From NCBI GenBank assembly GCA_963681505.1, contig OY811980.1:746117-810116 (forward strand): a stretch of 64,000 bases of DNA, given 5' to 3'. The notes under the pieces are model-generated. The model was given only the letters and a program-made list of their open reading frames with translations, was not told where the DNA came from and searched no databases. Source of the stretch: Eunapius fragilis. Lineage: Eukaryota > Porifera > Demospongiae > Spongillida > Spongillidae. Below, in pieces: positions 42,524 through 54,129 of this stretch (position 1 is the stretch's first letter; each line of letters starts with the position of its first letter). A program made the position numbers and the translations under genes.

Positions 42524-42923
42524 AACGGACTACAGTAACGGCTTGCTCCAGCGGTAATTATCACATTCGCTCCAGCTAGCGGAAAAATAAGTATTTCACC
42601 TGGTACAGAAGAAACTGTTGGTGTACTTCACAAACCCGCCTGTGGTCCTCTCTAAATGGAATTCACTGTTTATACGCGGCTTTGCTGTGTATATATAGCG
42701 CTTCGTAATCCACCCCTTCTCTCGTACATGTACTATTAGAAAAGGGGCAACGCTATGTACACAGCAAAGCCGCGTATAAACAGTGAATTCCATTTAGAGA
42801 GGAGCATAGCCAACCACGGCGGGTTTGCTAAGTACACCAACAGTTTCTTCTGTACCAGGTGAAATAATTATTTTTCCGAATGTGATAATTACCGGTGGAG
42901 CAAGCCGCTACTGTAGTTGGAAT
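42524..42923. mobile_element. ~400-bp hairpin element
   Basis: Left CTACAGTAACGGCTTGCTCC mirrors right GGAGCAAGCCGCTACTGTAG. The arms continue inward through GGTACAGAAGAAACTGTTGG and TATACGCGGCTTTGCTGTGT with small indels, leaving a loop of roughly 40 bp. Confidence 0.8.
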
Positions 42924-43061
42924 TGCGTAAAAACCTACTACCATATTTTCTGAGTAACTAAGAATCCAACTCAAACTGTTCATTCCTAAACAGCTCATTT
43001 GTCGCTAAAATACTTTATCAAAAACAATTATTACGCTTGAATCGGCTTGATTACAATAAAT

Positions 43062-43213
43062 ATAACACAGCGTCGAATCAAATTTTGATTTGCAATTGAT
43101 CGATCAATGACATTCTGATACTGGATTGATACAACATTCTGTATCAGAATGTCATTGATCAATCAATTGCAAATCAAAATTTGATTCGACGCGTTTTTTT
43201 TTTGCTGTGTAAC
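43062..43213. mobile_element. ~150-bp hairpin element
   Basis: GCGTCGAATCAAATTTTGAT on the left is mirrored on the right almost perfectly, with a short loop. A T run is inserted near the right end, after which the terminal AACACAGC/GCTGTGTAA pairing resumes. Confidence 0.8.
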
Positions 43214-43837
43214 GGCTCTCCCAAATTTACTACAAATTTTTACAAAGTAATCTCATGCACTAAGTAATCTCATGCACTAAGTAATCTCACTAAGGCGCCG
43301 GATATGCATGTTTACACACGCTTTTTTTTTTCAATGGGGGTCGGATGTGGCCGGTACTTCTATAAATCTGCATGAGCGCAGTATCTTCATTTGTATGGTG
43401 CATGACTGAATGGCGAGTAGGTTCTCTCCTGCAGTTTGTCAGATTCATACCGATGCACGTTGCATATTTACTCCAAATGGTATACTTTAGATTTAGGCAT
43501 TTGACTAGGACAGATGTTTATTTTTAAAAATCCAATTTCCATTGCTAAAGCTAATCTTGAAGCAATGCATGCATGTGATATATAATATGTTATCGGTGCG
43601 TTTCTGTTAGTAGTGTGTTATTTTATGCATTGTACATTATTACTATAGCTCATTGTGGTACAAAATAAAAAATTAATAAAAATAATATGACTCTGGTTCG
43701 TTCCATCACCAAAGCCATCCTGTCGAGGGAGCTCCCACCCTCCTAACTGCTATTAGTTTGTGCCTTTTTGTGTAATAATGTATTATCATGCACATATATA
43801 TAATATTAGTAATAACATAATATGCATGGTTGACAAA

Positions 43838-44357
43838 TTCACCACCTAGGCCTGTTGTTTGAACAACACAAAGGTTTTCTCTTGCGATTTGTCATACATA
43901 AATTTTTCCGTTGAGAAAAACTAAATTCTTCCATTGAGAAAAACTAGCTATAAGACCGCATCTCATTATAACTGTTGAACCTGAAGCTACATGTACCTTT
44001 AAATAAAATGGCCTTTAAATGCTATCCAGGTACACTTTTCAGGTTGTTAAAACTTTCTCTGTCTCGCTCATTTCCTCCCTTCTTTTGTTGGACATCCATT
44101 CAAACTTTGCGACCAGATTCATACCACTCAAATGAGGAAATGAGCGAGACAGAAAAAGTTTTTTTTTTAACAACCTGAAAAGTGTACATGGATAACATTT
44201 AAAGGCCATTTTATTTAAAGGTACATGTAGCTTCAGCTGGTTCAACAGTTATATAATGAGATGCGGTCTTATAGCTCAACGGAAGAATTTATGTATGACA
44301 AACTGCATGAGAAAACCTTTGGGTTGTTCAAACAACAGGCCTAGGTGGTGAAGTGTA
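43838..44357. mobile_element. ~520-bp hairpin element
   Basis: Left TTCACCACCTAGGCCTGTTG mirrors the right end CAGGCCTAGGTGGTGAA. The arms include AGACCGCATCTCATTATA and GGAAATGAGCGAGACAG, with a ~50-bp loop. The two short mirrored frames are spurious. Confidence 0.82.
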
Positions 44358-44647
44358 AGAAATACCATATATGGAAATACATAACCCTTGGGTAATCCCC
44401 CTTCTTGTAACAAGTTGTGAACAGAAAGCACACTTATAACACAAAGAGTGCTACCTGCTCCAACTGCCACCCTTAAATATACAGAAATGATGTACACCAA
44501 TATAATGGTCCAGGCCAATGGTTCCACTCAAACCAGTCCGACTACAATAGACTGCACATACTCTCTACTGGTGGTAGCTAGTGAGTGATCAAATATGACA
44601 GGTCCACATTGGTACACATGCACACACACACACACACACACAGGTTT

Positions 44648-47600
44648 TCACACAGTCGCACTTCGGCAGTAACCAAGGAGACATGCACCCCTGTTCATGT
44701 CCATCTGGAGTTGGTTCCACGCCTCCTTGTGATAAAGCAAAAGTTGTTCCACCAGAGGTGCAAACACTGCTGAACTGGTGATGGTGTCTAGGTGAAGCTG
44801 TGAAGGAGGATGAGACACAATTACATCACACACTTGTACCACCATAACACTCACTTTTAGGAACAACCCCATGTATGCCTCTACCAGCTCAAAGTTGGTT
44901 CCTGTCTTGATCTGGTCCAACAGAAACCTCAGAAACCATTCCAAATGTTCAGTAGTACCGCCCCCATCAGGGGAAAGTCCCCTGATCTCCCCTTCAATGG
45001 CCGCTGGGCCCATCCCCTTAAGAATCTCCATCACGGGACTGACTGTCGCCATGGGAGCAGATGGCAACCTTCAGTAACTATAAACTGCAAGCACAAACTC
45101 ACAGCTCTTCCCGGCAGAGGCACACTCCTTCAATGACCTAACAAAGTCAGTCGCTGGTATCAGCTTGCCAAGGTTAATGATCTTTGATGCAGAGGACTAT
45201 AAATTGGACAGGAATCATTAAAAAATTAATGAGGGGCAGGGCATAGGTGATGGGGCTCATGGGTGAGGATGAAACCAATGGATGAGGGAGTATGTTAGGA
45301 TGTATGATGTGCAGGTAAGGATGTGTGATGTGCAGGTGTGTGTGATATGTATGTGAGGATGTGTGATGCACAGGTGTGTGTGATATGTATGTGAGGATGT
45401 GTGATGCACAGGTGTGTGTGATGTGTATGTGAGGATGTGTGATGTGCAGGTGTGTGTGATATGTATGTGAGGATGTGTGATGCACAGGTGTGTGTGATGT
45501 GTACGTGAGGATGTGTGATGCACAGGTGTGTGTGATATGTATGTGAGGATGTGTGATGCACAGGTGTGTGTGATGTGTACGTGAGGATGTGTGATGCACA
45601 GGTGTGTGATGTGTGTGAGATGTGTGATGCACAGGCGTGTGATGTGTATGTGAGGATGTGTGATGCACAGGTGTGTGTGATGTGTATGTGAGGATGTGTG
45701 ATGCACAGGTGTGTGTGATGTGTATGTGAGGATGTGTGATGTGCAGGTGTGTGTGATATGTATGTGAGGATGTGTGATGCACAGGTGTGTGTGATGTGTA
45801 TGTGAGGATGTGTGATGCACAGGTGTGTGTGATATGTATGTGAGGATGTGTGATGCACAGGTGTGTGTGATGTGTACGTGAGGATGTGTGATGCACAGGT
45901 GTGTGATGTGTGTGAGATGTGTGATGCACAGGCGTGTGATGTGTATGTGAGGATGTGTGATGCACAGGTGTGTGTGATGTGTATGTGAGGATGTGTGATG
46001 CACAGGTGTGTGTGATGTGTATGTGAGGATGTGTGATGCACAGGTGTGTGTGATGTGTATGTGAGGATGTGTGATGCACAGGTGTGTGTGATGTGTATGT
46101 GAGGATGTGTGATGCACAGGTGGATAACCTCATTTAATGGGATTTCACTCTCAGAAAGAGGAGCAAACTTAGGCTCCAGGCCAGGCAGTGTGGGCAAGAA
46201 GAAGGGTGCTTCTTTAGGCTGCTTTGGTGGTTCCACAGGCTTGTTACGTTGCTACAGGAGAGAGGTTAGAAGACTGACCACACCTCCTTACACTGTATCT
46301 TACCTTAATTGTGTCCAGAAGCTCCAGAGTGTGCCAGCGAGATTTGGGAAGAGCAGAGAGGGTTAAAAGCCCCTTGGAGATTGGCAACACTGAGCCTTGC
46401 TCCAATGAGTGCCCATCATGGTCCTTGATCTCATGTTGTTGAGGACTCTCATCTAAAACTAAATAAGTTATAGTAAACATAGCCTTGCCAGCCCATACCT
46501 ACCAAGTTCCTACCCACATTACATTAGGTACCAGGTCCCATTCCCATACCTGCCCAGTCCCTTCCCTACAGCTAATGGTTTCCACCCTCGTACTAGCTCC
46601 ACTCACCAGCCCCTCCCTTCCGACCATCATTTTCCTCCTCCCCATCCACCACAACAGTAGCGGGAAGTTCAACCAGGTGTGGCACATAGCCGGCAGGAAG
46701 GGGGCGGAGACTGAGGTGTGAGTAGACGGACCTGTTGCACCTGTTAGATGTACCCATAGTGAAGCCAATCAAACCACACCCACAGGCAGCAGATCTAACC
46801 AGAGGTATATTCCAAGGTCATCCACATGTGAGGTGGCCAAGAAATCACCTGTTGGTGAGAAGGCAATGCTGGTGGCTGGAGACTCCTCCAAGAAATAGTC
46901 AATGAGCCTATTAACAGAACACAGGCAAGCACCCACCCACACACACAAACACACAATAATTATCAACCATTTGCACAATTGATTATTGCACACCTCCCAC
47001 TGGGCAGGTCCCAAGTACGAATGGTACAGTCCATTGATGATGTCATCAGCCATCTAGCATCGGGACTAAAAGCCTTTTTAAATTTTTTAAAAAGGGTGGG
47101 AGGTGGGAGGGGCTAAGCACAGATGCAAATAATCATGTCTGGCAAGCTCACCATATCCATAATCCTGTTTCCATGACCACTGAACTTTCTGACAATTCTT
47201 TTGGTGTCCGTATCTATTACCAGTACACCAAAGTTGTCACAGGATACTGCTAGCATAGAGCTGTGTGCAATGTAATTTGTTTGTGATAGAGGAAGGGAGA
47301 CAAAGGGAGGGGAAGGGTGAGAGGGAAGAGGGAGAGGGAGTGAGGGGAGGGAGGGAAGGGTGAGGGGAGAAGTGAGGAGAAGAATGAGAGAGAGTGAGGG
47401 ACTTCCATATTGAGGGCATCCACAGCCACTCCTCTAACAGACCCGCCATGAGCTGACCCCAAAACACACCAGATCACAGCATAACGTAACCACATGTTAA
47501 TACACTCAACTCTTCTCTGCCTTCACTACTCCCCCTCACTTCAAGGTCCCACCACTCCCCCTTACCTACAGGTTCCCAGCCACTCCCACTTATCTACAGG

Positions 47601-48710
47601 TCCCCAGCCACTCCTCACCTCGGGTCCCTCCAAACTCTCCCCTATGCAGGCCAGACTGCATGTTGAACATCTCTACGTGCCCAGTGGTCATTCCCACCAC
47701 TGCAAAGTTGCCACAAGCGGTGATACACACACACTATTCCATATAAATGAAAAGAGGTGGCATATGTGTGAAGCACAGAAAGGTACCCCACTCCCCCACC
47801 ACCAGGTTGTTATTAAATTAACCAGACACACCCCCTGTTCTCTCACTCACAGAAGGCGTGGCTCATTCACTGGCATGCACAGACACCAGTGAATGTTTCC
47901 CTAAGGTCTTGTTCTGAAGGGTCCACGTGTGCACTGCTTCATGTCCCACATGGCAGTTGACAATACTGTCCCACTCGTACCGCCGAGTGTCCTCTGGACA
48001 AAGGAGGAGGAATGCTTGAACCAGAGCCTGTCCCAACACACCAATATTACCTATGACAAAGTCCACAATTTGTGGTAATTTCAAGGTTTCTGGCCTTGAC
48101 CTTTTGCCTTTGGATTTCTTCATTAAGGAACCTGTTTTGTAGGGGGTGTGGCACTGACACCCTGAGCATGGAAAAGGTACATCTCGTGTGATGGAGAATA
48201 TCCTCAGTGAGTTGTCGAGTCCTAAAGAGAGCACATGTGATGTGAGGTGTGTGCACATGTGATGTGAGGTATGTGCACATGTGATGTGAGGTGTGCACAT
48301 GTGATATGAGGTGTGCACAGGTGATGTGAGGTGTGTGCACATGTGATGTGAGGTGTGTGCACATGTGATGTGAGGTGTGCACATGTGATGTGAGGTGTGC
48401 ACATGTGATGTGGTGTGCACATGTGATGTGGTGTGCACATGTGATGTGAGGTGTGTGCACATGTGATGTGAGGTGTGTGCACATGTGATGTGAGGTGTGC
48501 ACATGTGATGTGAGGTGTGCACATGTGATGTGGTGTGCACATGTGATGTGAGGTGTGTGCACATGTGACAGTGCCATGCCTGCACTCAGGATGCCACGCC
48601 CCCCGGGCACAAGTAACGAAGCTTCATGGGCGGGGCACTGTGATCGCACCGAGACCTCAGCAGTCTAGCGCTGCCATCTGATTGGTCAAAGATCCACATC
48701 AAATAGTGCT
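44648..48710 (-). CDS. WDR36: WD repeat-containing protein 36 (UTP21), 5'-incomplete
   Basis: A component of the small-subunit processome, needed for 18S rRNA maturation in the nucleolus. Minus-strand exons match WDR36 in order: MWIFDQSDGSARLLRSR and HSAPPMKLRYL (about 48620-48705), LDNSLRIFSITRDVPFP (about 48170-48220), the lysine-rich segment and WDSIVNCHVGHEAVHTW (about 47880-48140), VVGMTTGHVEMFNMQSGLHR (about 47640-47720), HGGSVRGVAVDALNM, the VIDTDTKRIVRKFSGHGNRI repeat (about 47150-47265), SPTGDFLATSHVDDLGIYLW (about 46795-46870), SALPKSRWHTLELLDTIK, EAPFFLPTLPGLEPKFAP, and the C-terminal UTP21 domain (EGEIRGLSPDGGG to LLGYCRSATV). The N-terminal WD repeats are absent here. In the first visible exon the frame shifts across a six-G run (about 48605-48612): either an assembly error or a pseudogenising lesion. 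Confidence 0.85.
45300..46120. repeat. 38-bp minisatellite, ~21 copies, in WDR36 intron
   Basis: The unit AGGATGTGTGATGCACAG plus GTGTGTGTGATGTGTATGTG recurs with variants. A distinctive shortened block (GATGTGTGTGAGATGTGTG) occurs near 45607 and again near 45906, which shows a higher-order duplication of about 300 bp. Long His/Thr-rich frames of up to 319 codons on the minus strand are artefacts. Confidence 0.95.
48228..48560. repeat. ~19-21-bp minisatellite in WDR36 intron
   Basis: GCACATGTGATGTGAGGTGT units are repeated about 16 times with a higher-order pattern (short GATGTGGTGTGC units in two places about 120 bp apart). Confidence 0.93.
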
Positions 48711-49097
48711 TTGTACTTTATTTTATACTGGAATAATTTATGATAGTTATTAAAAATATTTACCACATAATTATATAACAGCTTCAACCTTAATAACTTT
48801 AAAGTCTTTGAACCTAGTAACTTGAAATCAGTACTGTTCCACCGCGTATCCATATATTGTGTGACTTATTAGTAGTTATTAAATCTATTATCGTAACCAC
48901 AATCTTGAATAACATTGTTAATAGAGAGCTTTGAATATTTTGACTTATGAGGTTTTGATACAGTTATTTAACCGCTTAGAATCTAATTGGATTATTTGTG
49001 ACTACTGCAAAAATCAAAATCAAGCAGTTAATTAATTTCAATCCTGAGTTATAGGGATTTTAAAGCGTTGCGTTCTTTCGCAAACACCCTGTATATA
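48711..49097. other. AT-rich spacer where WDR36 N-terminal exons would be expected
   Basis: AT-rich unique sequence with no coding similarity that I can detect. It separates the last recognisable WDR36 exon from the hairpin at 49098. Confidence 0.5.
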
Positions 49098-49752
49098 GCA
49101 TAAAAATCAAATCGATATATCTACCGATATATTAACGCTATCGGGTTCCTATTTTTAACACAACATACCACACCATTACTATATGTGAAAATCCATTTTG
49201 GTGTCTTACACATGCGGGGTACCGACGTTACATGGTCCGATACTCCATAGGGTTCAAAACGGCCACATCTTCAGGTAATCGGTTCAAATTCGGTACGTAC
49301 ATAGAAGGGTCCTGTCGCTATTGACTTCTTCTGTTAGTTAATTTTTACTTCATCGGTTACGGAGATATAGCTGTGCAAAGTGCGTGCATTTTTTCCCGCT
49401 CGATTCACGCCATACATTGAATGTCTAATTCACTGGCGCGAATCAAGCGGGAAACCGTGCATGCACTTTGCACAGCTATATCTCCGTAACGGATAAAGTA
49501 AAAATTAACGAACAGAACAAATCAAAAGCGACAGGACCTTTCTACGTACGTACCGAATCTGAACCGATTTGGACGCTCCTATCGCGTTTTGAACCATACG
49601 GGGTATCGGACCTTGTAACGTCGGTACCCCGCATGAGTAAGACACCAGAATGGATTCTAACATATAGTAATGAAGTGGTATGTTGTGTTTAAAATATGAA
49701 CCCGATAGTGTATACTTAGGAAGATATATCGATTTGCTTTTTATATATATAA
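49098..49752. mobile_element. ~650-bp hairpin element
   Basis: The arms are reverse complements with moderate divergence: left AAATCGATATATC, GGGGTACCGACGTTAC and CAGCTATATCTCCGTAAC-type segments reappear inverted on the right, around a centre near 49415. No target duplication is clear. Confidence 0.75.
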
Positions 49753-49951
49753 ATCCACAAGACCCATTTTCCCATTGAACGTCCCATACAGTAAATCATT
49801 TAAACTTTCTCATTTTCAGGCATTGCTTTTGCGTCATCATGTGATATACAAATCTAAATAAACGTACAACATGTACCTACAAACAGGGGGAGCTAAATGC
49901 TATTGTGAATGATTCCTTTTTTTTTTCTTTTACAATTAGCTGAAGTTCCTC

Positions 49952-51962
49952 TCACACTGTGACCAGAACTATCACTATCAGTATGAATGTTATTGTGATG
50001 CACAAGAACAGAGACAGACCAATCCATCGGAGCACAACATCCTGTCAAGGTGGGGGGGGGGGGGGGGGGGGTAAGCACAAACATAAGTGACCAATGATAC
50101 ATTGCAAGAGGCACACACACACACACATACACACACACACACACACTTACCTTGGACTTTGGCTGTTTTATGGACGGAGTTTGGGAAGGAGTAGGCGGGG
50201 CAGGTGTGGGCGTGACAGGCATGGGTGGTTTATCATTATCAGCGAGCTTCTGTTCTGTCTTCGTTTCGCCAATGTAGTATTCAAGGATTGGTTTTATCAG
50301 CGCCGGTCCTAACTTCAGACCCTCTGAAAAGAGGATGAGGGTGGAGTGTGGGGGAGAGGGGAGGGGAAATGGGGGAGGTGGAGGGGAGAGGGAAGTGGGG
50401 GAGGTGGGGGGGTCAGTACATCATCTAGTTATTGTATGGAGCTGTCTGACTTACTCTCCCCTCCCGTGACAATGGCTATTCCTGTGAACAGGCCAAAGAG
50501 GAGCACAAACAGAAGGAACAGCAGTGCTGCGTAGGTCACATAGAAGCCAAGGGTTCTGTAGGACCCAGGGCTGCTGCTGTATCCATTGGTCTCGAAAAGG
50601 GCCAGACCAATACCACAGTTGACCACTACAACATGTGAGGGGCATGGGATTATTGCTCAGGTTGTGAGTGTGTGTGTGTGTGTGTGTATGTGTGTGTGTG
50701 GGGGGGCTTAAGTTAGTTCTTACGTGCTAGTATCTCAACTGCAAGTCCTATCAGGCTTCCATGGAGGATGTTGAAGATCCAACGTCTGGAAATGTGAAAG
50801 GAGTGCTATGTTTAACCCCTTGAGTTCTGCTGGCCCTTCACACACATCGCGCATATACACACATACATGCATCATTGCTTCCTTCAGTACCCGCACACGT
50901 AAATCTTTGTAACGTGCACACTAACCTTGGACTTGTGGGCAAGCATCTGAATGCTGAGATGATGGGCTGTAATAGGGAGACATATTACCCATTGCAAGTA
51001 ACTACCAAGGACAGCCCCCAATTATGGAGTAGATGTGTTGCTATGGATACAGAGCACTCACATTGATGATATGGAGAAACATGACGAGAATTCCAATCAC
51101 GAAGTGAGCAAGTCCACCATTCTGAAAGTGAATACCAACACATTTAATTGGATCAATAATAAGACATCACATCTCTCTCCCTCCCTCTCTCTTCCCCCTC
51201 CTCTCCCTCTCTCTTCTCCCTCCTCCCTCCCTCCCTCTCTCTCTGTCTCTCTCTCTCTCTCTCTCCTTACTGAGCTGAGGGAAATTATCCCATTGTTTCC
51301 AGCGTTGGCAATGAAGACAATAAAAAACCCAGCTGCTCCAACAAACATTGAAGCCAACATCAGTATTCTGTGGATCTAAAAACAAGCACAGAACCCACAT
51401 CACACAAGTCCCCAGACCATGCACCAAAGTCCCCAGCCCTAAAACTGACCGTGAACCACTTGGGGGGCATAGGAGGTGGTCCCAAGGCTGGCTTCATCCA
51501 AGCAGCAAAGAATATCCCAGTTACTGCCAAGAGGGGCCAAGCGATGAGCATAAGGATACCATGAACCTTCGTGAGGATGGTCTTTGGGATAGCTGTTTTG
51601 ACTGCACTTGTACCAGTGGCCATGGCAACAATCACAGCTTGGGAAGTGGCGACAGGATCCGTACTGTGTTGGGACGGTGCCAGTGTGGCTCCAGAACCCA
51701 CTTCAGCAGTAACAACAAAAGTAAATAAACAACCTGTAACCATAACAACATGGTTTACCTGGAGCATTTCCCACTGCTGCAAGCAGTAAGTAATATGGAG
51801 AACTAAGGTCACTGTCTTGGGTAGTGTCACCAGTTTTAATGAGTCTGCTGAAGCTGAAAAATGGCATGGGCACTCGATGAAGAAGACATGGCATGCAACA
51901 GGAGGTACATACCTGCAGGTTATCCGTCCACCAACGACAGAAGTCAAGCGTGGGCAGACATC
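49952..51962 (-). CDS. Ferric-chelate reductase 1-like copy 2, exons 4-13
   Basis: Each exon has exactly the length of its copy A counterpart: 51913-51962, 51759-51853, 51450-51700, 51271-51375, 51062-51121, 50926-50966, 50724-50785, 50455-50625, 50151-50323, 49952-50041 (1098 nt). Splice sites, haem histidines, proline-rich linker and last helix are all conserved, and most differences from copy A are single substitutions. The matching exons 1-3 are not next to exon 4: after the (CA)n tract of intron 3 comes 10.2 kb of LINE-rich DNA, and exons 3 and 2 resume at 62245. If that intron splices, the gene is intact over this part; otherwise this is a 5'-truncated copy. Confidence 0.85.
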
Positions 51963-51970
51963 CTAAGAGG

Positions 51971-51971
<1 letters not shown>

Positions 51972-52028
<57 letters not shown>
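51972..52028. repeat. (CA)n microsatellite at edge of the inserted DNA in copy 2 intron 3
   Basis: A CA tract directly after exon 4. Copy A similarity stops here; the sequence that follows (CATGATAATAAATGTACCTG) is instead shared with 63155-63175. Confidence 0.9.
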
Positions 52029-52030
<2 letters not shown>

Positions 52031-52499
52031 ACAACATGATAATAAATGTACCTGCAATGAGTAATTATATATTATTTAATATTATTATAGATACAAGAGA
52101 ATACACGAATAGGAATAAATGCACTTACAGGATTATTATTATTATTAATTATTATTATTTTTTTTTATTATTATTAGATATTAGATACATGAAATACATG
52201 AAACAAGACAATACACGAATGGAATAAATGCTCATACAGAATTATTATTAATATTGTCCACAAAAAACACCTATAGATGTTCTAAACTACATAGCTTCTA
52301 CCTAGAATGGATCTAGCCACTGAACGCACCAGGGACATATTAAGGCGGCTGTAGATGGTGTGGAGGGCCCAAGACTTTGAAGTTCCTTGGTGCATCCCGA
52401 GTGCAGAATTTTTTTTTTTAACCAGTCAAATATTTTCATAACTCACTATTGAACTAAATCATACAAAAAACTCTTCATCATCCCCATTCATTGTTATTT

Positions 52500-53712
52500 A
52501 AATATTTTTTCTGCATATGCATGAATTGAGATACAAAATACACTGACGCACAATTACATACACATAACAATTCATGAGGGCACAATCCTGGTGAGGATAG
52601 CCGAAGAAATGGATCTCATGAGGCAGGTGTTAAGCCTTCCGTAAATCTCATTTATGACGACTGATTTAGGTTTGGAGCATGCAATTGCCAGCCTGGATGC
52701 CAACTGCGCAAAAGTTTTAACTGCCTCTTGACCCCATGCTCCGTACGTCTCGACAACCAAAGGGATGCACACCCAACCTAATTCCCCACATTTAGCATCA
52801 TTACTGTTGTGTTTTCTTATCTCTGAGGCCTGAGCCGCCACTCCTGAAAACACTCCCGCTTCCAAAAGGATAAGTGAATTTAGTGGAGAGGTCACACAGA
52901 AGTCAAAGGCTGCAGGCTTGCCCAGTGACCAATTGTGGACAAGGACATCTGCGGGTCTACTGTGGTCATGGTCTGGAGTTAAATTATTACCTACTTCGAG
53001 CTTGACAGGAAGGTGAGCCAGGCGGCAGGAATCTGCAAACACATCTTGCAGCAGGTTATGGCGATGAACTGCGTCTCCCCCTCGTTTGCACGTGGACGCA
53101 TGGTGGCCTAGTGGATCCAGGATAGAATCTGGGCAGAATGCACAACTAGAGCCACATGATGTGTCTAAACCTAGCCACCATTTAAGGGCTACATTGTATT
53201 GGTTTGGTTTGAAATGGAACCCAAGGCCTTCTGATGGCACAACCGAAAGCCAAGCAGAGGAATGAGGGGCAGAGATGGATAATAGGCGTGCCCTATCAGC
53301 GACTGAAGACCTGTTAAATATGCCCTGAAGTTGATAATCATCCAGTTTGGATGACAGGATCTTTTGATTTATGTTGGAAGATGCGAGGGAGTCCAACGAA
53401 ATCTTATCAGCTGGTGCTACACATACATTGAACATCTCCACAGCATGGGTGAGGTGGGTAAGAGACTGGAGGCCATAGCCGGATGAACAAACGGAGGCAA
53501 TGTAAGCAGCTGGAGCATGTAGCATGAGAGAGCGCATACCCAAACCACCTCTACTCAAACTTAGCTGGGCCTGATCCATGATACATCACTCAAGTCTACC
53601 GAAGTACTCTGAGACAAACAACATCTAACATCCTGGTCGAAAAGCTCCAGAGCTTTGACGGAGAGCGAGGGTGGAGTAGCACGAGCCAGATGAGATAGTT
53701 TGCAAAAGCCAC
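52500..53712 (-). mobile_element. RLE-type LINE, 5'-truncated copy 1 (C-terminal part)
   Basis: The long minus-strand frame 52572-53579 encodes the region after the reverse transcriptase core: DQAQLSLSRGGLGMRSL, a CCHC knuckle (CAFCPDSILDPLGHHASTC), HRHNLL, and a restriction-like endonuclease core with SRPADVLVHNW and AAFDFCVTSPLNS, then LGWVCIPLVVETYGAWGQEA. Upstream homology (LARATPPSLSVKALELFDQD) continues to about 53712 after a one-base frame change, then stops. The layout CCHC, RHN-like, PD-like and D-x-x-V follows R2-group LINEs. The closest relative here is the fragment at 63606-63865. Confidence 0.85.
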
Positions 53713-54129
53713 TTTAAACATAACATTACAACATTATTATTATTATTATTACTAAAAAATGGTTAATACATATTTTATAACTATATAGATAGGACTATAA
53801 GAACACAAGAACGTTATTATTATTAAAATTAAAGTTACAATACATGTACATACACCATACAGCACACCAACAAAATCAAAGTCACAGCAGCAACCACCCC
53901 ACACCCACACACCTTAACCCCCTCCTCCGAATGCCGAAACCTTGCACGGGAGAGCAAGGCTCTAGCATTGGCTCTCATGAGCGAAAGGCTTAGCCTCTGG
54001 TACAGGATGGTGGTAGCCTGTGATTTGTAGTGCTTATGTTTTAAATTAATGTATTCTGATATTCTCTTAAACTTGTTATAATATTATTATAAATAGTTAA
54101 TTTTAATAATATTATATAGTAGTTGGTGT
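53713..54129. other. Spacer between LINE fragments
   Basis: (ATT)n tracts (about 53737-53752 and 54075-54120) and a short GC-richer stretch (53900-54010). No coding sequence is recognised. Confidence 0.5.

Noticed and set aside
45174-46236. Three 286-319-codon minus-strand ORFs, among the longest in the window
   Set aside because: They lie over a 38-bp minisatellite in a WDR36 intron. All three frames stay open because the repeat lacks stops on that strand; only the short end matching EAPFFLPTLPGLEPKFAP is real coding sequence.
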